Source: an uncultured Flavobacteriales bacterium (GTDB lineage: Bacteria; Bacteroidota; Bacteroidia; Flavobacteriales; Schleiferiaceae). Taken from it: 64,000 bases of DNA. The stretch lies in contig CAJXKC010000001.1 of assembly GCA_913055685.1 (NCBI GenBank), positions 1,302,001 through 1,366,000 on the forward strand. The letters run 5' to 3'. Made by a program: the position numbers and the translations under genes. Each line of letters starts with the position of its first letter. Positions within the stretch are counted from its first letter, which is position 1. Positions 1-6,332 of this stretch are shown piece by piece. The notes below the pieces were generated by a model. It made no database searches. It saw only the letters and a list, made by a program, of their open reading frames with translations, and had not been told where the DNA came from.

Positions 1-2
1 AA

Positions 3-200
3 TTAAAGCATTTGGAGATACCTACCCTTGTTATACACAGCAGTCCAGACCCTATAGTAAGCGATGAGGCTGCACAGTTTTTGTGTTCTAACATAAGGGA
101 TGTTCGTTGTGAAGTCATAAAAGCAGGCGGGCACTTTCCCCATTTGCATCGATATAATCAGGTTATTTCTTTAATAGAAGATTTTGCCATAAAAGTTTAA
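3..200 (+). CDS. RsbQ/KAI2-like alpha/beta hydrolase, C-terminal fragment
   Basis: The reading frame is open to the window edge, so only the last 65 or so residues are present. They carry the two late members of an alpha/beta-hydrolase catalytic triad: the Asp in SSPDPIV and the His in GGHFPHL. The spacing and the GHxPH motif resemble the end of Bacillus RsbQ and plant KAI2/D14 (GHCPHM in RsbQ), which suggests the RsbQ subgroup rather than a generic esterase. RsbQ is known to act upstream of a PAS-domain partner, and here the next gene, 6 nt downstream and in the same frame, encodes a PAS protein. The nucleophile Ser is outside the window. Family assignment is fairly secure; the signalling role is inferred from context. 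Confidence 0.75.
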   Translation, partial: LKHLEIPTLVIHSSPDPIVSDEAAQFLCSNIRDVRCEVIKAGGHFPHLHRYNQVISLIEDFAIKV

Positions 201-206
201 GTATTC

Positions 207-833
207 TTGAAAGAGTTCACCCTTAAAAATATTATTCAGAATTTCCCAGACCCGATCGTGATCATGGATGATGATAGTTTGCTTCGCTTTGCAAACCATC
301 AGTTTTTAAAAATAACAGGCTTTAGGTACTTTGAGTTGATGACCAATGAGGCCCTTAGTTTTTTTAAGCCACGGATATCTCCTGCCGCTTTTGATGAGTT
401 TTATGCCTTTTACAAGGCTTCTTCTGAGGAAGGAGACATACTTGATATTCCTCGACTTAAATTTAGGTTAGCATCAGATGAAAGTAAATATTTCCAGCTT
501 AAAGCAACCAAGGTTCAATTTGAAGACGGTGTCTTCGTGATCATCCAACTGCGTGACCTAAAGCATAAGGTACTTTTAGAACGTAAGGAGTTAGAGCATC
601 TGGAAACATTGAACCAAGCATTGTTCCAACTTTCTCATGGGGTGCGGCACCCAGTTTCATTATGTTTAGGGTTAATCGACCTCTTAGAAAGCCCTGGTGA
701 TCTAAATTTTAATGAAATGAAGACCTACTTGGAATATTTTAAAGATGCTGTAAATGCTATAGATAAGGAAATTAGAGAGATGAATGATTTCTTGGATAAG
801 AACAGGCAACTTGTCGAAAAAATTAAAAACTAG
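207..833 (+). CDS. PAS-domain signalling protein with HisKA-like dimerisation region, no ATPase domain
   Basis: This 208-residue protein starts at TTG, 6 nt after the hydrolase stop. Residues about 10-118 form a PAS domain (FPDPIVIMDDD, FANHQFLKITGF). A coiled linker follows, then a helical hairpin at about 128-205 with an H-box-like segment (QLSHGVRHPVSLCLGL, His144 or His148). The protein ends after the second helix. No N, G1 or G2 box is present here or in the following 200 nt, so it cannot itself be a complete kinase. By analogy with RsbQ-RsbP, the hydrolase probably supplies or processes a small hydrophobic ligand read by the PAS domain. The output may be phosphotransfer or dimerisation with another kinase. 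The last two statements are inference. Confidence 0.72.
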   Translation: MKEFTLKNIIQNFPDPIVIMDDDSLLRFANHQFLKITGFRYFELMTNEALSFFKPRISPAAFDEFYAFYKASSEEGDILDIPRLKFRLASDESKYFQLKATKVQFEDGVFVIIQLRDLKHKVLLERKELEHLETLNQALFQLSHGVRHPVSLCLGLIDLLESPGDLNFNEMKTYLEYFKDAVNAIDKEIREMNDFLDKNRQLVEKIKN

Positions 834-1067
834 GTATAATCCACCTTTTAACTAAGCTGGGAAAAATGACTTGCTAATTAGTAGTTTTTTAGATGTCGAA
901 GTTCACAACTGATGGTAAATACCGTTCTTCGAAAAGTGTTTATTATCTTCGCTATGGTTAGCAATTTGGCGCATCTTACGGAAAAGCCCTCTGCCGGAGG
1001 TGAACTCGCTAAATCGTAACCCCTGCTTGGAAGCAGCCTTTTAAAGAAATGATTTTCAGATAATTAT

Positions 1068-1096
1068 GGAGAAGGGTTCGAGAACCTCTCTCTCCG
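1068..1096 (+). other. tRNA-Ser/Leu 3'-end-like segment (T-arm plus acceptor strand)
   Basis: The segment reads AGGGTTCGAGAACCT followed by CTCTCTCCG. This matches the T-arm and 3' acceptor strand common in bacterial tRNA-Ser genes. No matching 5' half (GGAGAG..., D-arm, anticodon arm) could be folded upstream: only a 4-bp hairpin CTGC-TTGGAA-GCAG lies near 1033-1046. It is therefore read as a tRNA fragment or attachment-site scar, not a functional tRNA. Similar ends occur at 5181-5205 and 6281-6303. Confidence 0.4.
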
Positions 1097-1230
1097 CAAG
1101 AATCCCGCACAGCGTAAGCTGATGCGGGATTTTTTATACCCCAAAGAGTCCAAGCCGCGCAGCGAGCTTGAGCGATTTTGGGGTATAAAAAATCCTAGAC
1201 TTAGAGCGTAGCGATAAGTCGGGATTCTTG
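1097..1230. repeat. 134-bp nested palindrome (MITE-like)
   Basis: The outer arms CAAGAATCCCG (1097-1107) and CGGGATTCTTG (1220-1230) are exact reverse complements. A second inner pair, TTTTTTATACCCCAAA against TTTTGGGGTATAAAAAA (1131-1146 and 1176-1192), is also essentially perfect. Each arm contains a smaller hairpin of its own (CCCGCA...TGCGGG and GACTTA...TAAGTC). The element abuts the tRNA-like tail directly. The architecture is that of a small non-autonomous insertion or a cruciform-forming element; no transposase is nearby. Confidence 0.6.
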
Positions 1231-1387
1231 GTGACGGTATCCAGCCTGGGATCAGCGACCGTAGGGAGCTAATCTCAGGGGGAGGAGAGGAAGAGAAGTT
1301 TTTCTAGAGTCCAAGCCGCGAAGCGAGGCCTAGGGATTCTTGGTGACGGTATCCCACCTCGGATCAGCGACCGTAGGGAGCTAATCC
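1227..1387. repeat. Two direct copies of a GGTGACGGTATCC...GACCGTAGGGAGCTAATC unit
   Basis: Copies at about 1227-1273 and 1341-1387 share GGTGACGGTATCC, then GGATCAGCGACCG and TAGGGAGCTAATC. Both are preceded by a GTCCAAGCCGCG segment (1149 and 1309). ACGGTATCC and GGATCAGCGACCGT can pair, so each unit is a hairpin. A remnant GACCGTAGGGAGCTCGG recurs near 5884. Confidence 0.6.
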
Positions 1388-1408
1388 CCTTCGACAGACG
1401 TGAGATAT

Positions 1409-1518
1409 GAGACCGCTGCGCTTTGAGATGTGAGAGTTTAGAGTCTAGATGAGGCTTCAGTGTATTACTAGGGTCTAGTCTCAAATCTAATATCTCTCAG
1501 CGCCATAGGCGCGGTCTC
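1409..1518. repeat. GAGACCGCT palindromic heptad element, copy 1
   Basis: The left arm begins GAGACCGCTGCGCTTTGAG and continues into GAGATGTGAGAG and AGAGTCTAG. The right arm reads CTAGTCTCAAATCT and ends CTCTCAGCGCCATAGGCGCGGTCTC. The arms are imperfect reverse complements around a roughly 25-nt centre. This is the cleanest single example of the dispersed intergenic family described in the findings. Confidence 0.65.
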
Positions 1519-1533
1519 AGATCTTAATATAAT

Positions 1534-1784
1534 GAGACCGCTGCGCTTTTAGATATTAGAGTTTAGAGGGCAGGGATGCAGGGCAAGCAGGGGGCGCAGG
1601 GACTCTATTTCGTGGGATTAGTCTCAGGTCCTTGGGTCTGCTTGCCTGCCGTAGCTTTGCTTGTCCCGTTTTACGGGAGCGTAGGCATGGTTCCATGATC
1701 TCAAATCCCTCAGCGACGTAGGAGCGTTCTCGTATCTCATATCCCTGGGTCGTTCCACGACCTCCTATCTCAAAGCGCAGCGCG
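1534..1784. repeat. GAGACCGCT palindromic heptad element, copy 2, with GCAGGG module and mini-hairpin
   Basis: The left arm GAGACCGCTGCGCTTTTAG (1534) is followed by AGATATTAGAG, then the G-rich module (GCAGGG, AAGCAGGG, GCGCAGGG), its counter-arm TGCTTGCCTGCC, and the right arm CTCAGCGACGTAGGAGCGTTCTC ending at 1731. A mini-hairpin GGGTCGTTCCACGACC lies at 1747-1762. A further right arm, CTCAAAGCGCAGCGC, closes at about 1784. It looks like nested insertions of related palindromes. Confidence 0.6.
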
Positions 1785-2036
1785 CTAGCAGTAAACTCTT
1801 ATTCAAATCAGCCTCATGTAAAAAGACCCTTAAGCCCCACAGAAATAAGCACTATAAGCGAGGAGAAAGGCAGGGCAATGATTGGGAAGTCCCTAGCATC
1901 CCTCGGTGATCTTGGCAGCAGGAATGGTGAAGTCACCATGGCCTGTTGGGAAGGGGGTTGCCAGTATGGTGGAAGTGGGGGATGTGAATAAAGGGAATCG
2001 AATGGAATTGTTCCCATCTCGACTTGTCCAATGAAG

Positions 2037-2141
2037 AAGTCTGTAGCACCCGCGGGGAAGTCTGTAGTTCATGCGGGGAAGTCTGTAGCTCATGCGGGGA
2101 AGCCTGTAGCACCTGCAGGGAAGCCTGTAGCACCTGCGGCA
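2037..2141. repeat. 21-bp tandem repeat, five units (minisatellite)
   Basis: Five consecutive 21-nt units with consensus AAGTCTGTAGCACATGCGGGG occupy 2037-2057, 2058-2078, 2079-2099, 2100-2120 and 2121-2141. Degenerate relatives (GATGAAGTCTGTAG, GATGAAGTCGG) continue to about 2400. Because 21 is a multiple of 3, several frames stay open. One plus-strand frame (2024-2260) would give a heptapeptide repeat with CxxC pairs (EVCSSCG). There is no independent support for translation. Confidence 0.75.
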
Positions 2142-2504
2142 TATCCCCCTATGGCCTTGCGATGAAGTCGGTATGGCCTGCGGATGAAGCCGATTCGCAT
2201 TTTTGGGAAGGGGGTGCAGTCTGCAGCCGATGTCGGTACGCTTGGGGAAGAAGTCTCTAGGCATTATTTAGAAGCCGGTTCCAATTATTGGGTTTCCCAC
2301 TACTCCTGTAGATGAAGTCTGTAGCCCCTGTTGGTGTAGGGGTTATAGCTTTACATTGAAATCGTAGCGCTTGCAGACGAAGTCGGCGCGGCTGGAGGAC
2401 TAGCCTAAAGCCTTGTTTTTGAGACTTAAAGATGTTTTGTACTTAGATTATGAGCAGGTCACTGATCTTGCTATTTAAGGCCAAAAAGGCCCTTTTTGCA
2501 GGAT

Positions 2505-2710
2505 GGGAGGTAGGGAGGCAGGGGGCGCTGGACGTAGAACGTCCCAAGGGGGGAGCAGGGGGCGCAGGGAAATTATTGCCTTGGATGAGTCTCATATCCT
2601 TGGGTCAGCTTGCCTGCCGTAGCATAGCGTAGGCATGGTTTTACAACCTCATATCTCATATCTCACAGCGACGTAGGAGCGTTCTCACGTCTCACATCTA
2701 ATCTCCCCAG
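2505..2710. repeat. GCAGGG/heptad module, copy 3
   Basis: The segment contains GCAGGGGGCGC, a mini-hairpin GGACGTAGAACGTCC (2530-2544), GCAGGGGGCGCAGGG then AAATTATTGCC, TTGCCTGCCGTAGC facing GCGTAGGCA, and the terminal arm CTCATATCTCAC with AGCGACGTAGGAGCG and TTCTCACGTCTCACATC. It stops 3 nt before the end of higA. The same order of words recurs at 3380-3460 and 6950-7015. Confidence 0.6.
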
Positions 2711-2712
2711 TA

Positions 2713-3015
2713 TCAGGCTACATTCTGATTCTTATAAAGTTCGATTTGCTCAAGATCATGATGCTTTTCGATCTTACCTTCTTCAATGTCATAATCATCT
2801 TGTAGTCCAAGCCAAAATTTTGCTGAGTTTCCAAAATACTTACTGAGTCGAAGAGCAGTATCGGCCGTTATTCGACGTTTACCTTTCAAAATTTCTGAAA
2901 TTCGAGTTTGTGGAATATGTAAATCTTTGGAAAGTCGGTAAGCAGTTATTTCCAAGGGCTCTAAAAATTCATGAAGCAAAACTTCACCAGGATGTGGGTT
3001 ATTCAATCTTTCCAT
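2713..3015 (-). CDS. higA: HigA-family antitoxin, XRE-type HTH
   Basis: The product of 100 residues is a typical HigA/VapI-like antitoxin. It has the N-terminal NPHPGEVLLHEFLEPLEIT motif, an XRE helix-turn-helix (AYRLSKDLHIPQTRISEILKGKRRIT, about 24-50) and the SKYFGNSAKFWLGLQDDYD segment typical of the family. It should neutralise HigB and, by family knowledge, bind its own promoter. It follows higB with a single intervening nucleotide, so the two are cotranscribed with the toxin first, the usual hig order. The stop codon abuts a repeat island, which suggests that the pair and the repeats share an accessory region. Confidence 0.92.
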   Translation of the reverse strand: MERLNNPHPGEVLLHEFLEPLEITAYRLSKDLHIPQTRISEILKGKRRITADTALRLSKYFGNSAKFWLGLQDDYDIEEGKIEKHHDLEQIELYKNQNVA

Positions 3016-3016
3016 T

Positions 3017-3298
3017 TTAATGATAGTCTACAATTTCTACTTCGCTTGCATTTCCGTTATTCCACTTAAAGATGATTCTCCATTGCTTATTAATTCGGAC
3101 ACTGTAATACTCTTTTAAGTTTCCGCTAAGTTTTTCAAGTCGATTCGATGGAGGAATTCTTAAATCGTTTACATCAATCGAGTTATTGATCATTCTAAGC
3201 TTGCGTCTACCGGCATTTTGAATTTCGAGAGGCATCTTTTTTAGCCGCTCTCCATTCCATATTTTTTCGGTTTGCTTAGAACCAAAGGATGAAATCAT
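3017..3298 (-). CDS. higB: HigB-family toxin (RelE superfamily mRNA interferase)
   Basis: The 93-residue protein resembles host-inhibition HigB toxins: MISSFGSKQTEKIWNG at the start, RRKLRMINNSIDVNDLRIPPSNRLEKLSGNLK in the middle, and YYSVRINKQWRIIFKWNNGNASEVEIVDYH at the end. The WRIIFKW strand and the terminal His/Tyr region are family hallmarks of ribosome-dependent mRNA cleavage. The gene is intact and full-length for the family and lies immediately upstream of higA. Activity is inferred from homology. Confidence 0.92.
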   Translation of the reverse strand: MISSFGSKQTEKIWNGERLKKMPLEIQNAGRRKLRMINNSIDVNDLRIPPSNRLEKLSGNLKEYYSVRINKQWRIIFKWNNGNASEVEIVDYH

Positions 3299-3631
3299 AC
3301 TTTTCGCGTTACTAACGCCAAAGGTAGGAATTAATTATTGGTGTTGCGAGAAATGCGGTCGCTAAAGTCAAAGCTGGGAGGCGGGGCGTGCAGGGTAAGC
3401 TGGGAGCGCAGGGAGATTATTGCCTGGGATGAGTCTCATATCTCACACCTGCCTGCCGAAGCTTTACTCGACCCCTTTTATTGGAGATGAGGAAAGAGTG
3501 AAAAGAAGAGGAGTTGTGCCTCTTAGCGCTATTTACTACCTTGACTCACAAATCTAAACTCCTATGCTTCGCCGCAATTTTTCCATTCCAAATTTCATTC
3601 GACAATTCCGCAAAACTTCAAATCCAGGATT
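3299..3631. other. Intergenic region with a GCAGGG/heptad module
   Basis: A third copy of the module (GCAGGGTAAGC, GCGCAGGGAGATTATTGCC, GATGAGTCTCATATCTCACA, CCTGCCTGCCGAAGC) occupies about 3380-3465. The rest is AT-rich leader before the RCC1 gene. No gene is seen. Confidence 0.55.
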
Positions 3632-5011
3632 ATGAGAGGTTTTGTATTTAAAATGTTCTTTTTGTTCTTAAGCCCTGCTCTATTTGCTCAGGTACTAGAG
3701 GCAAATTATGGGGTCGTCTTATTAAAGTGCGCAGATCAACAACTTTACTTTGCAGGAGATAATGATTACGGTCAATCAGGTGATGGAACTACTAACCCGA
3801 CCAGCGCTTTGATTGCTGTGCCTGGTATGGACTCGGTGCGTGCCTTTAGTTCTGGTGGTGGTTTTGTATTATGTGTCAAAACTAATGGGAGGGTGTATTC
3901 TTGGGGAGATAATGCATTCGGAAATTTAGGAATTGGGCCCGGCTGGGACACCCTGCTTCCGGCGCTAGTTCCCAATATTACTGATGGTGTACAGGTTGCG
4001 GCAGGATATAGTCATAGTCTTATTTTGACTGATGACAGTCTAGTTTATAGCGCTGGTTATCAGGGGCATGGAGCTTTAGGTCGTTCCATAGATTCTGTAG
4101 GCCGTAATTATTTTGGTCAAGTAGAAAACTTATCTGCGGTAATTTCTATTCATGCGGGATATAGCCATTCTGCTGCTCTTGATAAAAATGGCCATTTGTG
4201 GCTATGGGGCCTAGGCTCTTGGGGTCAGTTAGGTCTCGGGAATCGAACCAATCGCACTCGACCGCAAAAATTAGTGGGCTATAAATTTTCTCAAGTCTAT
4301 TTATCACACTTTTATACCCTTGGCATCGATTCCTTGGGGAGTGTTTGGGTATGGGGTGAAAATCAGCAAGGAGAATTAGGCGTGCCTTTGGCCAGCAATG
4401 GCAGTCCTTATATTGTTAGCCCTCAAAAGGTTTCTGGAATTACCAATGTGGTACAAGTAGCCTCTAGCTTTGGCACCACCTTAGCCTTGCTTAAGGATGG
4501 TAGGGTTAAAGCATGGGGCAAGAACGATTACTTTCAATTGGCGAACGGGACAAGTCAAGATCGATATAGCCCAGATTATATAACGGGGTTAAACGCTATA
4601 CATTCGGTAGCGGTAGATGGAGCGGTATGCTATGCGTTGGATAGCAGTGGCACTTTATATACTTGGGGTTATGGATACGAATGGCTGTTGCATGGAAATG
4701 ATACCCTTAAGACGGTGCCTACTCCAGTTAATTTCACGGCTTGCAACCCTGCAGTAAATATTGTTGAACACCTACTAGTACCCAGGTTGGAGGTCTATCC
4801 AAACGTAATCAATGATTATCTACAGATAAATTCAGATCAAGTCATTGAGGAGATTTCAATTTCAAATACCTCTGGAAAGACTGTATTTAAGACCAGCGTG
4901 CAGCAAAGTAATTTTCAAATTTCGGTTCCAAGTATTGAGCCGGGTTTATTTTTCATAAAGGCTCGGTTCAAGGATGGTCAAGAGCTGGTGCGTAAGATTG
5001 TGAAGCGCTGA
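3632..5011 (+). CDS. RCC1-repeat secreted protein with T9SS sorting domain
   Basis: The 459-residue protein has a signal peptide (MRGFVFKMFFLFLSPALFAQ) and about seven RCC1-type blades. Each carries a W-G-x-N/G-xx-G-x-L-G signature, for example YSWGDNAFGNLGIG, LWLWGLGSWGQLGLGN, VWVWGENQQGELGV and VKAWGKNDYFQL. Together they should form a seven-bladed beta-propeller. The last 75 or so residues (LEVYPNVINDYLQI ... GLFFIKARF ... LVRKIVKR) are a type A T9SS C-terminal sorting domain, so the propeller is probably exported and attached at the cell surface. Ligand and function are unknown; in bacteria such propellers are generally regarded as binding modules. Repeats flank the gene on both sides. 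Confidence 0.87.
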   Translation: MRGFVFKMFFLFLSPALFAQVLEANYGVVLLKCADQQLYFAGDNDYGQSGDGTTNPTSALIAVPGMDSVRAFSSGGGFVLCVKTNGRVYSWGDNAFGNLGIGPGWDTLLPALVPNITDGVQVAAGYSHSLILTDDSLVYSAGYQGHGALGRSIDSVGRNYFGQVENLSAVISIHAGYSHSAALDKNGHLWLWGLGSWGQLGLGNRTNRTRPQKLVGYKFSQVYLSHFYTLGIDSLGSVWVWGENQQGELGVPLASNGSPYIVSPQKVSGITNVVQVASSFGTTLALLKDGRVKAWGKNDYFQLANGTSQDRYSPDYITGLNAIHSVAVDGAVCYALDSSGTLYTWGYGYEWLLHGNDTLKTVPTPVNFTACNPAVNIVEHLLVPRLEVYPNVINDYLQINSDQVIEEISISNTSGKTVFKTSVQQSNFQISVPSIEPGLFFIKARFKDGQELVRKIVKR

Positions 5012-5336
5012 TGAATAATTGGAAGGTGATGGGCTTCCTGAACCTTGAAATTATTATTTTTAGACTAGCTAAACCAAGGGGTTTAGATGTAAAACCCTCC
5101 TGCATCAAAACAGCTTGCTTAGCGGCTTGAATTGACGTTTTGACCTTGGTAATTATTTGGTAATGAGTATAAAAGGGGTGTTAGGTTTAAGAGCCTCTCT
5201 CTCCGACGCAAACCCAGGTGGAAAACGCTTTATACAACGGATACCTTCTTAACTATGAAACTTGGGATGCAGGTGTTCTGCTAAACAAGGGAACGTTCTC
5301 TAAATCCTTAACTAAGCAATATTAAAACCGGATAAA
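5012..5336. other. Intergenic region containing a long direct repeat
   Basis: No gene is seen. It contains the first copy of the 106-bp repeat (5082-5187) and a tRNA-end-like tail (5181-5205). Another 130 nt of leader precedes the small exported protein. Confidence 0.6.
5082..5205 (+). repeat. Long direct repeat, copy 1 (pair with 6183-6303)
   Basis: From TTTAGATGTAAAACCCTCC to AAGGGGTGTTAGGTT the sequence is nearly identical to 6183-6288 over about 106 nt; two differences are visible (AATTGACG against AGTTGACA). Both copies end in a T-arm-like hairpin and pyrimidine tail (GGTTTAAGAGCCTCTCTCTCCG here). They enclose about 1 kb carrying one small gene. They could be attachment sites, a duplicated structured RNA, or the result of a cassette insertion. 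Confidence 0.75.
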
Positions 5337-5726
5337 ATGCGTGCGTCAATTTTTGTTTTCTTGGTCAGCTGTAATCTGCTTTTCGCACAAAAAGGAGACT
5401 CGGTTCTTAGAGCCCATGCTTTGATGATTTTGCGTAATGATGTAGTCAACTCCAGGACTGACACAATTGCTGATAGTCTCTTTCACTTTGATGGGTATAA
5501 GTATACGATTTCTGATACTACTATTAAGATTACAAAAAAACGTATTGAACAAAAGATTGCTCTTAGGCAAAACCTCACGAATGAATGTATCTGGGTTTAT
5601 CAGTCATGGAGAAAGGGTCGAAAGCACGGACCTCAGGTTTGTATTTGCAGAAGCAAACTGGAAATTTGGATTTACAGGAAAGGGAAGCTCAATTACAGGG
5701 CCGTTAAAATTTTGAATCCGGATTGA
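5337..5726 (+). CDS. Small exported protein of unknown function
   Basis: The predicted product has 129 residues and opens with a Sec signal peptide (MRASIFVFLVSCNLLFAQ, cleavage after the Ala-Gln region). The mature part is basic and beta-rich (YKYTISDTTIKITKK, LEIWIYRKGKLNYRAVKIL) with two cysteines close together (VCICR). No family is recognised. A second frame (5467-5715) is open across the same DNA, so a frameshift cannot be excluded, but the signal peptide favours this frame. The gene sits alone between the two copies of the long direct repeat, which suggests recent acquisition as a unit. Confidence 0.5.
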   Translation: MRASIFVFLVSCNLLFAQKGDSVLRAHALMILRNDVVNSRTDTIADSLFHFDGYKYTISDTTIKITKKRIEQKIALRQNLTNECIWVYQSWRKGRKHGPQVCICRSKLEIWIYRKGKLNYRAVKILNPD

Positions 5727-6332
5727 AGTAATATTGGTGGAATTTTGTGTTTGTAAAAGAATTAGAAAAGCCACATGGCGCACCTGGGTTCCGCTTTAAT
5801 GAGGGCCGAGCGTTAAGAAATAGGCCAGTGGCCTATTTTAGTGAAGGAGCCAGGCTGCCACGCGGGCAAAAGGATTGGGAACCGACCGTAGGGAGCTCGG
5901 TAAACCTTAACACTCGAAGTTAAATAAACCAAAAGCCTTGGTGCTTCGCCATTTCCTGAAACATCTAGCTTAACGTTCCACGTAATTTCGGGCTTTTCCG
6001 TCAAAAGCGTACAAACTGGCGTACGCCTTAGACTTTTGATTTCCATTTTTGGAAGAGTGACAATTAGGATTAAGCGGCAAGTCTTTGAAAGGAGAGATTA
6101 ATAAGATCTTATTGTGATTAGTACAATGAACCTTATTAAAGAAGTGAAATCAAATACTATATTTTAGTAGCTAAGTCAAGGTTTTAGATGTAAAACCCTC
6201 CTGCATCAAAACAGCTTGCTTAGCGGCTTGAGTTGACATTTTGACCTTGGTAATTATTTGGTAATGAGTATAAAAGGGGTGTTAGGTTCGGAAACCTCTC
6301 TCCGGTTGTGCGATTAATTGATTAATTCAGAA
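5727..6332. other. Gene-free region with repeat remnants
   Basis: It holds a GACCGTAGGGAGCTCGG remnant near 5884, a GGCTTTTCCGTCAAAA segment (about 5990) that recurs near 7024, and copy 2 of the long direct repeat (6183-6303). An open frame on the minus strand (5813-6046) runs through these repeats and is not credible as a gene. Confidence 0.5.
6183..6303 (+). repeat. Long direct repeat, copy 2
   Basis: It matches 5082-5187 almost base for base, then ends GGTTCGGAAACCTCTCTCCG. The terminal hairpin is preserved despite base changes relative to the other sites: GGTT/AACC here and at 1071-1082, and GGTT/AGCC at 5184-5195 with one G-U pair. Confidence 0.75.

Larger units (their letters stand above)
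834..2712. other. Gene-free repeat-rich region
   Basis: About 1.9 kb without a credible gene. In order it holds a tRNA 3'-end-like segment (1068-1096), a 134-bp nested palindrome (1097-1230), two copies of a unit ending GACCGTAGGGAGCTAATC (1227-1273, 1341-1387), two GAGACCGCT-type palindromic elements (1409-1518, 1534-1731), a 21-bp minisatellite (2037-2141) with degenerate satellites to about 2400, and a GCAGGG/heptad module (about 2505-2710) that ends against the higA stop codon. Short open frames here change identity with the repeats and have no domain, signal peptide or consistent codon use. Confidence 0.7.

Noticed and set aside
990-1096. Complete tRNA-Ser gene
   Set aside because: Only the T-arm/acceptor end fits. 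A GGAG at about 994 and a TTGGAA loop near 1037 are suggestive, but D-arm and anticodon stem cannot be formed and the length exceeds 100 nt.
1814-2264. Overlapping open frames on both strands around the minisatellite
   Set aside because: They exist because a 21-nt unit keeps frames open; sequence outside the units has no coding character.
5467-5715. Alternative frame in the small exported gene
   Set aside because: It lacks an export signal and starts inside the gene that has a clean signal peptide; kept only as a frameshift possibility.
5813-6046. Minus-strand 77-codon open frame
   Set aside because: It runs through repeat remnants (GACCGTAGGGAGCTCGG, GGCTTTTCCGTCAAAA) shared with other intergenic places; no domain, signal or neighbour supports it.
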